From positions 1 through 59,551 of the forward strand of contig JAERTH010000098.1 in NCBI GenBank assembly GCA_016844955.1: 59,551 nt of DNA, in the 5' to 3' direction. Below the pieces are notes generated by a model. It had not been told where the DNA came from, made no database searches, and was given only the letters and a program-made list of their open reading frames with translations. The stretch is from Fidelibacterota bacterium. Its GTDB lineage: Bacteria > Fidelibacterota > UBA8477 > JABMPR01. Position numbers and translations under genes: made by a program. The first letter of the stretch is position 1, and each line of letters begins with the position of its first letter. Below are positions 42,036-51,106 of this stretch, piece after piece.

Positions 42036-43882
42036 TATAATGCACTCTCCATAGTTGACGTTCCTCTCCACCAGCTATACAATTTGTATCCCGGACGAAT
42101 GGGTATCCATTTTACACCATGGAATTCTTTTAGATAAGCCCCTGGATCACGTTGATAAAACATGAAGGTATAGGGCTGCTCGTCGTGGAAAATCTCCTGT
42201 AGCCTGAAATACATAGCATTGCGTTTCTCTTTATCCATGACAAACCGGGCATGGTGAATAATTGAATCAGCCTCAGCATTGCGAAAGCCAATGTAGTTTG
42301 ACCCCCGATCACCAATATTGTCCGAATGCCAGATCTGGTAGGGGTCGGTTTCCAACCCACCGATCCAGAGCAGGGAAACTACATCGAATTGTCTATCTCT
42401 TAAATTCTCCACATAGACAGACCATTCCAGCTGACGAATATTGACGACAATCCCCACTTTGCGAAGATCCTCTTTCAGCATTAAGGCCATATAGCGGGAA
42501 CCTGTGGAACCCGATGACACAGAAAATGTAAAATTAAAGGGCACACCATCTTTATCGCGTATGCCATCACCATCGTGATCAATCCAGCCAGCTTCTTCAA
42601 TCAACTCCACTGCACGCACAGGGTCATAGGGCCAGCGTTCAATGTTGTGATTGTACTGTTCACCGTAGATATAAAAGGGGCCGATGGTCGGAATACCCAT
42701 ATCATAGGCGATGTATTTATTGTATGCCTCACGGTCAATCAGCATGGTCATGGCCTGACGGACCCGCTTGTCGCTGAAGTATGGTTTATCGTTATTCCAG
42801 CCGATATAGCTGTAAGCTGGTACGGTATATGAAACCTTTTGAAATTTCTCAAGAAAATCTGCTGAGTTGGTCTGGGTGTGATACTGAACCGCCCGCATCC
42901 GAGGCACAAAGTCCACTTCTCCTGCTTTCAGGGCAGTTAGACTGGCGGTAGCGTCTGAGATCACCTTTACAATGATCTTGTCCAGATAGGCTCCATCCTC
43001 TGTGTAACCTGGAATGAAGGTCGAGTCAGCGCCCCAGTAGTTATCATTGCGTACCATGGACATGTAGTCACCGGTATACCACTTATCAAACAACCATGGT
43101 CCCGACCCAATGATAGGTTCAGCATCCTCTCCGACTGGTCTCCCCTGTGGATTCAAATTAAAGGACTCGGCGAATTCTTTGATGGCAGCTTCTTCACGAG
43201 TAATAGAGCTGTTTAACAAATCCTCTACGGAATAGCGATCCAGGAGTCCTTCAGGATCCCAGATATGCTTGGGCATGATATGGAAGCCACCGAGGATTTC
43301 CTGATTACGGAAATAGGTTTCCGAGCTGGTGATATGAAAGATGAAATCACCATTGGTGCCGGCGCTGACCACTTTGGAGAAGGAACTCCGCATGGGTGCA
43401 CAATCTACGAAAGGATTGAGAACGGCCTTAATAGAGAACAAAACATCATCCGCTGTAAGTTGCTGTCCATCATGCCAGTACACATTTTCTCTAATCTTAA
43501 AGGTAAAGGTGTATCCATCATTACTCATTTCAAAGCTTTCAGCCAGAAGTGGCCGATCATAACGCCAGGTTTCGTAATCATAATCAAGCAGTGTTTCGTA
43601 GATGTAGTTTAGAAATCTGGAAGCAGCAGCTGATGTTGATGTGAATGAATTCAGGTGCTCGGGTTCTGCGGATTGAACCATTACCATGGTTCCCCCCTGC
43701 TCCGGTACCAATCCTGGCTCACTACTTTCAAAGACAGTTTCATCACCGGTCAGTTCAACCCGAATTCCACCGGCATTACCCAATTCATCATCAATCAGAA
43801 TCTCTTCGCTTCTGTCACCCAGGTTGGCAAACATGATGAGTAGAATTAACAGGGTGAATTGAATCAGGAAAGATTTTTTCAT
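42035..43882 (-). CDS. Extracellular solute-binding protein family 5 (OppA/DppA-like)
   Basis: 615 residues. N-terminal signal (FLIQFTLLILLIMFANLG) without a clear lipobox. Family 5 blocks: PLLAESFEMSNDGYTFTFKIRENVYWHDGQ (split here over about 105-135), ADDVLFSIKAV, KPYFSDKRVRQAMTMLIDREAYN (about 365-385), and YPYDPVRAVELIEEAGW. It delivers peptides or related ligands to the OppB/OppC pair encoded immediately downstream. AGGA precedes ATG 43882, which is directly next to the cdsA stop. Confidence 0.92.
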   Translation of the reverse strand: MKKSFLIQFTLLILLIMFANLGDRSEEILIDDELGNAGGIRVELTGDETVFESSEPGLVPEQGGTMVMVQSAEPEHLNSFTSTSAAASRFLNYIYETLLDYDYETWRYDRPLLAESFEMSNDGYTFTFKIRENVYWHDGQQLTADDVLFSIKAVLNPFVDCAPMRSSFSKVVSAGTNGDFIFHITSSETYFRNQEILGGFHIMPKHIWDPEGLLDRYSVEDLLNSSITREEAAIKEFAESFNLNPQGRPVGEDAEPIIGSGPWLFDKWYTGDYMSMVRNDNYWGADSTFIPGYTEDGAYLDKIIVKVISDATASLTALKAGEVDFVPRMRAVQYHTQTNSADFLEKFQKVSYTVPAYSYIGWNNDKPYFSDKRVRQAMTMLIDREAYNKYIAYDMGIPTIGPFYIYGEQYNHNIERWPYDPVRAVELIEEAGWIDHDGDGIRDKDGVPFNFTFSVSSGSTGSRYMALMLKEDLRKVGIVVNIRQLEWSVYVENLRDRQFDVVSLLWIGGLETDPYQIWHSDNIGDRGSNYIGFRNAEADSIIHHARFVMDKEKRNAMYFRLQEIFHDEQPYTFMFYQRDPGAYLKEFHGVKWIPIRPGYKLYSWWRGTSTMESAL

Positions 43883-44713
43883 TTACAGTCCTACAACCAG
43901 AACTAGATATAAATAACTTAATGGGGCCGCAAACAGGATGGAATCAAGTCGATCCCATGCTCCACCATGTCCTGGAAGCAGGTTTGAGGAGTCCTTCACA
44001 CCCACATCTCGTTTTACCAGGGATTCGGCAAAATCACCGATTTGGCCAGCAACACCAGTAATCAGACCCAGCATGAGCGCGTCAACATAGTCCAGACCGG
44101 GTAGCCAGCCTGACCTTACGATAAGGACCAAGGCTATGAAGGAGCCGATGAGACCTGATATTGAGCCCTCCCAGCTTTTGTTGGGACTGACTCGTGGAAA
44201 TATCTTGTGTTTACCGATGGCCGATCCAACAAAGTAGGCCAGGCTATCGCAGGTCCAGACACCAATAAATACGGTGAGAACAGCATAGCCACCGATGTTA
44301 CCTCCAACTCCTTCATATCCTAATTGTTGTAACAGAATAAAGTAGGACATTGCCATTGCAACGAACACTGCAGCAAAAAAAGTGGTGGCGACGTTTTCAA
44401 GAACGTGTGGTTTTTTGCGGAACATTTCCAGGGTCAAAAGCAGGAGCACGGTGCTAATAATGATAGGACCAAGATACGATCCATCACCAAGCAACTGATC
44501 AGCAACAATTGCCAGGTAAGATGCAAAACCTAGCCAGACATTAGGCTCAGTACCATTCGGTCTGGCCATCCGGTAGGCTTCACCCAGTATGAGGAGACCT
44601 GCGATGGTGAAAAATACCATGAACACATCGTGGGTGTACAGGGTAAAAGCGATTAAACTTGGTATTCCAATAATGGTGACGGGGGCGCGTTTGATAACAT
44701 TTTTTAGTGACAT
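43883..44713 (-). CDS. cdsA: Phosphatidate cytidylyltransferase
   Basis: 276 residues with about eight membrane segments. The CdsA signature is plain near the C-terminus: VSPNKSWEGSISGLIG (about 180) and GQIGDFAESLVKRDVGVKDSS plus LLPGHGGAWDRLDS. It makes CDP-diacylglycerol from phosphatidate and CTP for phospholipid synthesis in the inner membrane. It precedes the peptide-transport genes without any spacer, although the functions are unrelated. The ribosome site before ATG 44713 is weak. Confidence 0.94.
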   Translation of the reverse strand: MSLKNVIKRAPVTIIGIPSLIAFTLYTHDVFMVFFTIAGLLILGEAYRMARPNGTEPNVWLGFASYLAIVADQLLGDGSYLGPIIISTVLLLLTLEMFRKKPHVLENVATTFFAAVFVAMAMSYFILLQQLGYEGVGGNIGGYAVLTVFIGVWTCDSLAYFVGSAIGKHKIFPRVSPNKSWEGSISGLIGSFIALVLIVRSGWLPGLDYVDALMLGLITGVAGQIGDFAESLVKRDVGVKDSSNLLPGHGGAWDRLDSILFAAPLSYLYLVLVVGL

Positions 44714-44807
44714 AATAGAGCGCTGAAATTATCGGCCATGCCCCCAATAGCCAACATGTTTTCGGCAAACGGTGATTTTAGCATTTAACTGGATATTCCG
44801 AGTAAAA

Positions 44808-46802
44808 CTAATCACGTCTATCCCCCTGTTTGTCCCCCTGCTTCGTCGGTTTTGGACCTCTAGAGAAGTCTTCAGGGTTATCAGGTTTTTCCTGTGGATC
44901 TTCCCTCATGGACGCTTCACGCGCCTCGGGTTCTTCTGCTGCAGCCTGCCTTGGTTCATAGTTCAATGCGGATATGCGATTTCTCACAGTTTCTGCAAGC
45001 GGTTCGTCTGAGAAATGATCCACAAAGTATTGATAAGCTTCCAGGGCTACAGTTTTATCATACAGGTAATGATCATTCAGCCAGGCATGATTGAAACAGG
45101 ATTTACTGCGCCACTCGTTAGCCAATGTAGTGTCTTCCTGCATAAGCTTATATTTATCACTTGCTTGAGCGTAATTTCCAGCCTCAAAAATGCTTGCGAT
45201 TTCCTGGAAACGTTCTTCATCAGGATCGCTTTCCAGAACTACTGTCATGGTATCACGGGAAATTGTTACATAGTAGTCTGGATAGCTGGTCATAATATGG
45301 TTCATGGCAGCCTGTCCTGCTTCCATGTCACGGGCGATTGATTCCTGGGCATAGTACTGCATATAAGCAGATTGATGCTTCATTGAGGAATCCAGCGTGC
45401 TGCTCTCCAGTGTTTTTAATATGTCAAGTGTAGTGTCTACCCGGGCAAATTCAAAAAGCATGTATTCGGCCAGGGAATACCGATTCTCATCAATATTTCC
45501 AAAAAATCGAAGTGAATCTTCATAACTTACTTCCACAGTATCAACGACAGCACTCTTTTCAGGTGTTTTCCTGACTTGTGCGCGTTGTTCAGCAGGATTA
45601 GCACTCTCACTCCTGGTTCTACCACGAGAAGTGGTCCTACGATTGGAGCGTCCCTTGGATGTCTTTTTTTTCGCTTTCTCTATTGGGGGAAGTCCGGCGA
45701 GTTGTCGTTCCAAATTGACATGATCCCTCTGGATCTTAGTGTATAGATCAACCTGCTTAATGCGTTGCGTTGCTTTGGGGACAAAATCGGATCGGACAGA
45801 TTGGATTTTCACATCTGCATAGGCTTCTTTTGCAGCCATATAGTCAAGTTTTTTCGTGAGATACAATTCACCCAGCACATACGCTGCCTCTGCAGCAACA
45901 TCCTGACGGCTATAGTCCTCGATAATCGCCTTCAGTTTGTTCTCAGCTCTGCTTATCTCATCCATAATGAGAAAGAGTTTCCCCAGTTCGACCTCCAATT
46001 GGCCCCGGATATCCACAAATTTGTCGCTCAGTAGCATACTCTGGATCATCTCCACAGCATCTTCATCTCGATTCAAAGCCTTCAACATGCTGGTCTGGCG
46101 AATGATAGCTTCAACTTTGAGAGATTCCGAAGGTCTGTATTTGGCTACTGATTCAAAGGCGGTTAAGGCTCCTGCGAAATCAGCCTGATTCTCACGCATG
46201 CGACCTACTTGAAATTGGGCCTGCGCCTTGGTAAACCCATCAGGGGAACGATCAATGACTTGCTCTAGGTAACTCTCTGCCAGAGCCAGACTGTCCTGTA
46301 CAACGGCGATTTCCCCCATGAGCAGCAAGGCATCTGCTTGCAGAGCTCTACTACCCTTGCCCTTCGCAATCCTTGAAGCCTCATGTCGGGCCATTTCCAG
46401 ATCACCAATTTTTAACAGACACCGACCTATCCAAAGCGGGACTTCCACAGTATGGGGTGATGAGCTATAATTGAGACTCAAATCTTCAAAGTATCTTTTT
46501 GCCAGAAGGTAATCGCCCTTGAAGTAATAGGATTTAGCAATCACAAACTGAGCATCATCTCGGTATTTGCTGTCTGGATAGCCTGACAGCAGTTTTTTTG
46601 ATTTCTCAATGGCTTTGGAGTATAGATTAATTTCTTCCCGGCTCACAGTTTCCGACTGATTTTCTCTCGTCAGCTTCTGGGCTTCGGCGAAATACTCCTC
46701 TGCGTTATAGAATGTATTGTAATACGCACAAGATTGCAGTGCAATCAGGGTTCCCGTCAGAATAATGATGCTGAGCGTCAGACGTTTAGGAAATTTTCGC
46801 AT
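44808..46802 (-). CDS. TPR-containing lipoprotein
   Basis: 664 residues from ATG 46802, chosen over ATG 46814 because GAGGA lies six bases upstream. Lipobox Cys25 in IALQSCAYYNTFYNA; this post-Cys sequence is common among FCB-group envelope lipoproteins. Residues about 40-370 consist of TPR repeats (AEEYFAEAQKL, DAQFVIAKSYYFKGDYLLAKRYF, AYVLGELYLTKKLDYMAAKEAY). A basic low-complexity linker (SKGRSNRRTTSRGRTRSE) and a second helical part follow, with a charged acidic/basic tail. Likely a scaffold on the periplasmic face. It overlaps the sirtuin gene by 17 bases. Confidence 0.85.
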   Translation of the reverse strand: MRKFPKRLTLSIIILTGTLIALQSCAYYNTFYNAEEYFAEAQKLTRENQSETVSREEINLYSKAIEKSKKLLSGYPDSKYRDDAQFVIAKSYYFKGDYLLAKRYFEDLSLNYSSSPHTVEVPLWIGRCLLKIGDLEMARHEASRIAKGKGSRALQADALLLMGEIAVVQDSLALAESYLEQVIDRSPDGFTKAQAQFQVGRMRENQADFAGALTAFESVAKYRPSESLKVEAIIRQTSMLKALNRDEDAVEMIQSMLLSDKFVDIRGQLEVELGKLFLIMDEISRAENKLKAIIEDYSRQDVAAEAAYVLGELYLTKKLDYMAAKEAYADVKIQSVRSDFVPKATQRIKQVDLYTKIQRDHVNLERQLAGLPPIEKAKKKTSKGRSNRRTTSRGRTRSESANPAEQRAQVRKTPEKSAVVDTVEVSYEDSLRFFGNIDENRYSLAEYMLFEFARVDTTLDILKTLESSTLDSSMKHQSAYMQYYAQESIARDMEAGQAAMNHIMTSYPDYYVTISRDTMTVVLESDPDEERFQEIASIFEAGNYAQASDKYKLMQEDTTLANEWRSKSCFNHAWLNDHYLYDKTVALEAYQYFVDHFSDEPLAETVRNRISALNYEPRQAAAEEPEAREASMREDPQEKPDNPEDFSRGPKPTKQGDKQGDRRD

Positions 46803-47553
46803 AAAATTCCTCATAAAGTTGGGGTAATGCTTCCCCGGCTTGTGCTCTCAAGCTCATGTGCGCATGAGAGCTGAATGGAGTAACCTCAGGGTTAACCTCG
46901 ATGACAAAGGCTTGGTTATTTTTAGCCTCAAAAGGCAATTGTGCGGCTGGATATATCTGAGTCGAGGTACCTACAGTAAAAAATATTTGACAATCCTGCA
47001 CAGCCTGGAATGCATCCTCTAAAGTTTTTGTTACCAGCGATTCTCCAAACCAGACCACATCCGGCCTCACCAGCCCACCACAGCTACAATAATTGAGATT
47101 TGATGCCTCGTGGACCGAGAGCTCGATTTGAGAACTGCACTCAAAACATTTATGTCGATGAATATTGCCATGTAGTTCTAATACAGGTTTACTCCCCGCA
47201 AGGATGTGTAGTCCATCAACATTCTGAGTTATTACTAGCGATTCCTTAAATAGTTTCTGAAAATCACTGATAGCTCTATGTCCCGCATTGGGTTCAGCCT
47301 CAAGTATTGCTTTCCTGCGGGCCGCATACCAGTCCAGCACCAGTTCGGGGTCACTAATAAATCCGTCCGGGCTGGCCAGATTCATAGGATCATACTTTGA
47401 CCAATGCCCATCAAGATCACGAAAGGTGGAGATACCACTCTCTGAAGAAATACCAGCACCGGTAAAAAATACGACAGGACTGTTCCGGTCAACCTGATCA
47501 AATGGTATTTGGGTTACGGCCATAGCATTGAATATAGAATGACTCCACCCCAT
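46786..47553 (-). CDS. cobB: Sirtuin NAD-dependent deacylase
   Basis: 255 residues of the bacterial sirtuin class. NAD-binding FFTGAGISSESGISTFRDLDG (split about 30-50), catalytic QNVDGLH...ELHGN (His near 130), and a zinc site C-F-EC...YCSCGG. It removes acyl groups from protein lysines and releases nicotinamide. GAGG six bases before ATG 47553 supports the first start. It leads the sirtuin - TPR lipoprotein - cdsA - peptide transporter run, and is divergent from the MarR operon. Confidence 0.92.
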   Translation of the reverse strand: MGWSHSIFNAMAVTQIPFDQVDRNSPVVFFTGAGISSESGISTFRDLDGHWSKYDPMNLASPDGFISDPELVLDWYAARRKAILEAEPNAGHRAISDFQKLFKESLVITQNVDGLHILAGSKPVLELHGNIHRHKCFECSSQIELSVHEASNLNYCSCGGLVRPDVVWFGESLVTKTLEDAFQAVQDCQIFFTVGTSTQIYPAAQLPFEAKNNQAFVIEVNPEVTPFSSHAHMSLRAQAGEALPQLYEEFYAKIS

Positions 47554-47577
47554 TTAAAACCTCACACCCTTTTAAGT

Positions 47578-47640
47578 TTGATAATTCCAAAATCATTTAA
47601 ATATGATAAAATTTATCTTTGATATCCATTAATTAGATAT
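47578..47640 (+). promoter_or_regulatory. Promoter and palindromic operator of the marR operon
   Basis: TTGATA (47578-47583), 18-base spacer and TATGAT (47602-47607) form a good sigma-70 promoter. A palindrome GATAAA-a-TTTATC (47605-47617) overlaps the -10 end, and a second pair ATATC (47622-47626) / GATAT (47636-47640) follows. The placement is that expected for MarR autorepression. The same spacer also serves the divergent sirtuin gene, which may be co-regulated. Binding is inferred. Confidence 0.55.
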
Positions 47641-47652
47641 TTAATTATTGCT

Positions 47653-48114
47653 ATGAGCACACATTATAACGGCAGCGAGACCGAAAAACTCGTACTTAAC
47701 ACCTGGATCAAGCTGAATCGCGCCACTGTTTCGATTGGTCATCGGCTTCGTAAACATCTCGAGAAACATGAGATAACCATCACTCAATTTGGAGTTCTTG
47801 AGATTCTCGAGCATCTGGGTCCTCTACCCCTTAAGACAATCGGTGAGAAAATTCTGTTGAGTAGCTCGAACCTGGTTACCGTTGTAGACAATCTGGAGAA
47901 ATCTGGAATGGTTGTGCGTCAGAAACACCCCAAGGATAGGCGGGCCATTCTGGTAACGCTAACCCCTGAGGGACAACATATCATCAAGCCCATTTTTCAA
48001 AATCACCTGGATGTGCTGACCAAAGCGTTTAGTATTCTGGACCCTGAGGAGCAAAAGACTTTGGGTGATTTATGTAAGAAATTGGGCACTAATCAATCTA
48101 TAAAGGATAAATAA
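47653..48114 (+). CDS. MarR-family transcription regulator
   Basis: 153 residues with the winged-helix of MarR: TQFGVLEILEHLGPLPLKTIG, SSSNLVTVVDNLEKSGMVVR and the wing HPKDRRAILVTLTPEG. It binds palindromic DNA as a dimer and is usually released by phenolics or oxidants. One Cys near the C-terminus (DLCKKLG). No good ribosome site precedes ATG 47653. The downstream DoxX-like and pirin genes are typical MarR targets in redox or electrophile stress (by analogy). Confidence 0.9.
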   Translation: MSTHYNGSETEKLVLNTWIKLNRATVSIGHRLRKHLEKHEITITQFGVLEILEHLGPLPLKTIGEKILLSSSNLVTVVDNLEKSGMVVRQKHPKDRRAILVTLTPEGQHIIKPIFQNHLDVLTKAFSILDPEEQKTLGDLCKKLGTNQSIKDK

Positions 48115-48115
48115 A

Positions 48116-48478
48116 TTGAAAAATCTCGATACAATTGGACGCTTTGTCTTTGCAATACCATTTGCAGTTTTTGGTCTCATGCATTTTGGTGCTGCAGGGG
48201 ATATGGCTGGAATGGTTCCCAGTTTTGTACCAGGGGGTATCTTTTGGGTCTATTTAACTGGGCTGGCGCTTGTTGCCGCCGCCGCCAGCCTCGCCATAAA
48301 GAAAAAAATCTATCTAGCCAGTCTACTGCTTGGGGCACTCATGATAATTTTTGTACTTACCATTCACCTACCCGCTCTATTGGGTGGAAACATGATGTCC
48401 ATGGGATCTGTCTTAAAGGATACTTCTCTGGCAGGTGGAGCACTGCTATTGGCCGCCATGTATAAAGACACAGAATAA
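48116..48478 (+). CDS. DoxX-like small membrane protein
   Basis: 120 residues, four membrane segments (about 8-25, 40-60, 65-82, 98-115), DoxX/SURF4-like: GRFVFAIPFAVFGLMHFGAAGDMAGMVPSF. Starts at TTG 48116, one base after the marR stop, with AAAGGA seven bases upstream. Related proteins modulate membrane redox chemistry, but the exact role is unknown. Co-transcribed between marR and pirin. Confidence 0.82.
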   Translation: MKNLDTIGRFVFAIPFAVFGLMHFGAAGDMAGMVPSFVPGGIFWVYLTGLALVAAAASLAIKKKIYLASLLLGALMIIFVLTIHLPALLGGNMMSMGSVLKDTSLAGGALLLAAMYKDTE

Positions 48479-48489
48479 AACCCTGTCAG

Positions 48490-49197
48490 ATGATTAACAT
48501 CATTCCATTCCAGACCCTGGGAGGAGCCAATCATGGATGGCTGCACGCCCGCCATCACTTCAGCTTTGCTCATTATTATGACCCGAAACGATTGGGTTAT
48601 CCTCCTCTTCTGGTCTGGAATGATGATCTGATCAAGGCAGGCACCGGGTTTGGTATGCACCCCCATGATAACATGGAGATTATTACCTATATACGTGAGG
48701 GAGCCATTACCCATCGTGACAACATGGGTAATGAAGGCCGAACCGTGGCTGGTGATGTCCAGGTCATGTCAGCTGGTACTGGTATTTATCATAGTGAACA
48801 CAATGAAGAGTCAGAAGATACTATTCTTTTCCAGATCTGGATTCAATCCGCAGTTCCCGATGTGGAACCACGCTGGGAAACCAAAGCCTTCCCGAAAGAA
48901 AGCAACAATCAATTGATACCCCTGGTGAGTGGTCGGGAAATTCATCAGGACTTAGATGTATTGAAAATCTACCAGGACGCCGCCATTTTTGCAGGGGTGA
49001 TAGTTGCGGGCAAATCATTCACCATGAATATCGAAGCCAACAGGCACCTCTACCTGGTACCGGCCACTGGTTCAATTTCTGTCAATGGCTCAAAAGCCAA
49101 TGCCCGAGATGGCATTCATGTTGAAAATATTGACTCGATTGAAATAAAAGCCTCAGCAGACGCCGAAATAGTACTGGCAGACCTCCCTCAGCTCTGA
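48490..49197 (+). CDS. Pirin-family protein (YhhW-like)
   Basis: 235 residues, bicupin of the pirin family. The four metal ligands coincide with those of E. coli YhhW: His57 and His59 (GMHPHDNME), His101 and Glu103 (GIYHSEHNE). YhhW has quercetin dioxygenase activity in vitro; the natural substrate is unknown. Last gene of the marR operon, 11 bases after the DoxX-like gene. Followed by the repeat-rich spacer. Confidence 0.93.
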   Translation: MINIIPFQTLGGANHGWLHARHHFSFAHYYDPKRLGYPPLLVWNDDLIKAGTGFGMHPHDNMEIITYIREGAITHRDNMGNEGRTVAGDVQVMSAGTGIYHSEHNEESEDTILFQIWIQSAVPDVEPRWETKAFPKESNNQLIPLVSGREIHQDLDVLKIYQDAAIFAGVIVAGKSFTMNIEANRHLYLVPATGSISVNGSKANARDGIHVENIDSIEIKASADAEIVLADLPQL

Positions 49198-49214
49198 TCT
49201 GCGGAAGTGTCCTC

Positions 49215-49365
49215 GTCACCCCGAGCGGAGTCGAGGGATACAAATTCAAATTGTGTGGTAAGGTTCTTCCCTTCCACAGGTTACGACTTAAATCACTAAC
49301 GTAACTACATGCATGCATGATGGTTTGCGGTTGGGGTCAAGATGCTTTAGGCTCAGCATGACATT
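49215..49365. repeat. Pair of REP-like inverted repeat arms
   Basis: GTCACCCCGAGCGGAGTCGAGGG (read in two parts: GTCACCCCGAG at 49215 and CGGAGTCGAGGG to 49238) and, 100 bases on, TCAAGATGC...GGCTCAGCATGACA (49337-49363). They resemble the two ends of a dispersed element seen in many FCB and other environmental genomes (GTCA..CTGAGCG..GTCGA and its complement). In this window only this one pair is present. It suggests a mobile, non-coding repeat remnant. Confidence 0.5.
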
Positions 49366-49385
49366 GCGGAACTTCTTTCTTCTTC

Positions 49386-49413
49386 TTTCAAGTTTCAAGT
49401 TTCAAGTTTCAAA
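49386..49413. repeat. TTTCAAG tandem repeat
   Basis: Four copies of a seven-base unit TTTCAAG, the last with one change, just beyond the stop of the glutamine-synthetase-like gene. A simple sequence repeat prone to slippage. No coding consequence is visible. Confidence 0.8.
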
Positions 49414-49420
49414 ATCCCCG

Positions 49421-50926
49421 TCACGCCACATGAATACTACGATGCATAATTTCCTGCTTGCGCTTTTTCTGCTCAGCCTCTTCAAGAATTTCTAACTCAC
49501 CAACCAGATTTTCATCTTCCTCAGCTTCAAGCTGGGCAGCAACATGATCCAATATGTACTGAGGGATTAGCCTTTTATAAAGCTCCAGCTCATCCCTGAG
49601 GAATTGTGCTGATTGATAGCAGTTGGGTGGCAATTCAGGTATTTCCCCTCCTGCTTTGGAATCAGGACCTGCATAGCGTTTATTGGCCAGAGCAAGGGAA
49701 ACATCCCCATGATCCAGACCATAGATAATTGCCTGAGTCATCCCTGCTAGCAATAGATGGATAAATGCTGATCCATCTGCACTGCGCAACTCAATAGTCT
49801 GCCGTTTAAAAGGCGAGATATACTTATCTTTGAGGCGATGATTGATGACTGAGGCCATATCCTCTCCATGACGCCAGCCTAATGGAACTCGAATCAAGGC
49901 AGAACGATTAAAGTCACTCCAGAATAGTTTGGTGGGAGATTCCTGCCCGGGGACCAACCGTAAATGTGAAGCAGCGATGGTATTACCAAAAGCCGTCAGT
50001 GAGGGTGCGTATCTTAGTAAACCACCAATGGCTTGTTTAGCCACGGTAGACAACGCACCTTTGGCATTGGTCATGACATTATTGTTGTCCCTGAGCAGCT
50101 CCATATGGAAGTGTAATCCAGTTCCGGCATACCCAATTTCAAGTTTGGGAGCAAAGGTCGCCAGTAAGTTGTACTGCGCAGCAACACTCCGTACCACCCA
50201 CTTTGCCAGACTTAGATAATCTGCAGCCCATTCAATGGGGGCAGGTAAAAATTCTACTTCGAACTGTTCAGCATATTTACCGTCCAGCAGCTTTTCCTGA
50301 CTCTGAATATTTTTGATGGTGCCTACTTCAGAATGGCCATATTTAACGTGGGCTGTGATATCAGCGATGATCTCCAGCATTTCCTTGACCACATCCAGAT
50401 ATTTTGAAAATGGACTTGCTGCATGATACCCGCCCTGAAAAGGCATGGGGTATAAATCTTCATCCGCTTCACCTATCAGGTAAAATTCTAACTCCCCCAG
50501 TGCCCATAAATCATAGTTATGTTTTTCTCTGAGCTGGTTCGCGGCCTGCATGAGAATATTATCGGGACAAAATTCAGCCAGTTTCTCATCCTTATCAAGG
50601 AAACGACACAAAAAGCAAATGCTCTTCTCATCAAACGGGTCGATGAAGGCTGAAGCATACACAGGGACCACATACAAATCAGACGACGAAGTCCCAACCA
50701 TACCTTTGAACAGGCTTGAGCCGTCCACCCGCTCCCCGGCAGCCAGGATTCGCTCTGCATAGGTCATGGTGTTTACCGGTACAATCAACTGCTTCAAACG
50801 CCCATCACCTGCTGTGTAATGAAAGGTAATACGCTTGATATCATTCTGATTTATAAAATTGAGGAGGTCGCTCCTCTGCAAGTTTTTGGGGCTGACACCT
50901 AAAATACTGGCTACTGATAAACTCAT
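49421..50926 (-). CDS. Glutamine-synthetase-family enzyme
   Basis: 501 residues from ATG 50926, preceded by AGGAGG with six-base spacing (ATG 50932 and TTG 50944 lie in or before the ribosome site). Fold and metal/ATP motifs: LWALGELEFYL, GTGLHFHMEL, HLRLVPGQESPTKLFWSDFNRSALIRVP and IELRSADGSAFIHL. The N-terminal domain and C-terminus (EEDENLVGELEILEEAEQKKRKQ) differ from classic GlnA I, so it may be glutamine synthetase of a divergent type or a gamma-glutamyl-amine ligase. No GlnB or other nitrogen gene is near. Confidence 0.85.
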   Translation of the reverse strand: MSLSVASILGVSPKNLQRSDLLNFINQNDIKRITFHYTAGDGRLKQLIVPVNTMTYAERILAAGERVDGSSLFKGMVGTSSSDLYVVPVYASAFIDPFDEKSICFLCRFLDKDEKLAEFCPDNILMQAANQLREKHNYDLWALGELEFYLIGEADEDLYPMPFQGGYHAASPFSKYLDVVKEMLEIIADITAHVKYGHSEVGTIKNIQSQEKLLDGKYAEQFEVEFLPAPIEWAADYLSLAKWVVRSVAAQYNLLATFAPKLEIGYAGTGLHFHMELLRDNNNVMTNAKGALSTVAKQAIGGLLRYAPSLTAFGNTIAASHLRLVPGQESPTKLFWSDFNRSALIRVPLGWRHGEDMASVINHRLKDKYISPFKRQTIELRSADGSAFIHLLLAGMTQAIIYGLDHGDVSLALANKRYAGPDSKAGGEIPELPPNCYQSAQFLRDELELYKRLIPQYILDHVAAQLEAEEDENLVGELEILEEAEQKKRKQEIMHRSIHVA

Positions 50927-51023
50927 TTCCATCCTCCTATTCAACGCAATCTATTGCCCTGTTAAAATTGAACAACAAGAGAATTATACTCTCCCGGGAA
51001 CCAACAAACTTCCTATGCCAAAC

Positions 51024-51068
51024 CCATGCCATGAAAAGTATTGAATTGACTGGCATGGCAATTATACT
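51024..51068 (+). promoter_or_regulatory. Promoter with overlapping inverted repeat upstream of the M28 peptidase
   Basis: TTGAAT (51041-51046), 16-base spacer, TATACT (51063-51068), 39 bases before the peptidase start. An inverted repeat CCATGCCA (51024-51031) / TGGCATGG (51051-51058) brackets the -35 box and could be an operator. On the other strand TATAAT at 50988-50983 is a likely -10 for the glutamine-synthetase-like gene, with a poor -35. Confidence 0.45.
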
Positions 51069-51106
51069 GCTGTCATGATAAATAATACCTCAAGGCAAGG
51101 ATTCTC

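Noticed and set aside
49386..49413. CRISPR array
   Set aside because: Seven-base units without spacers. No cas gene in the window.
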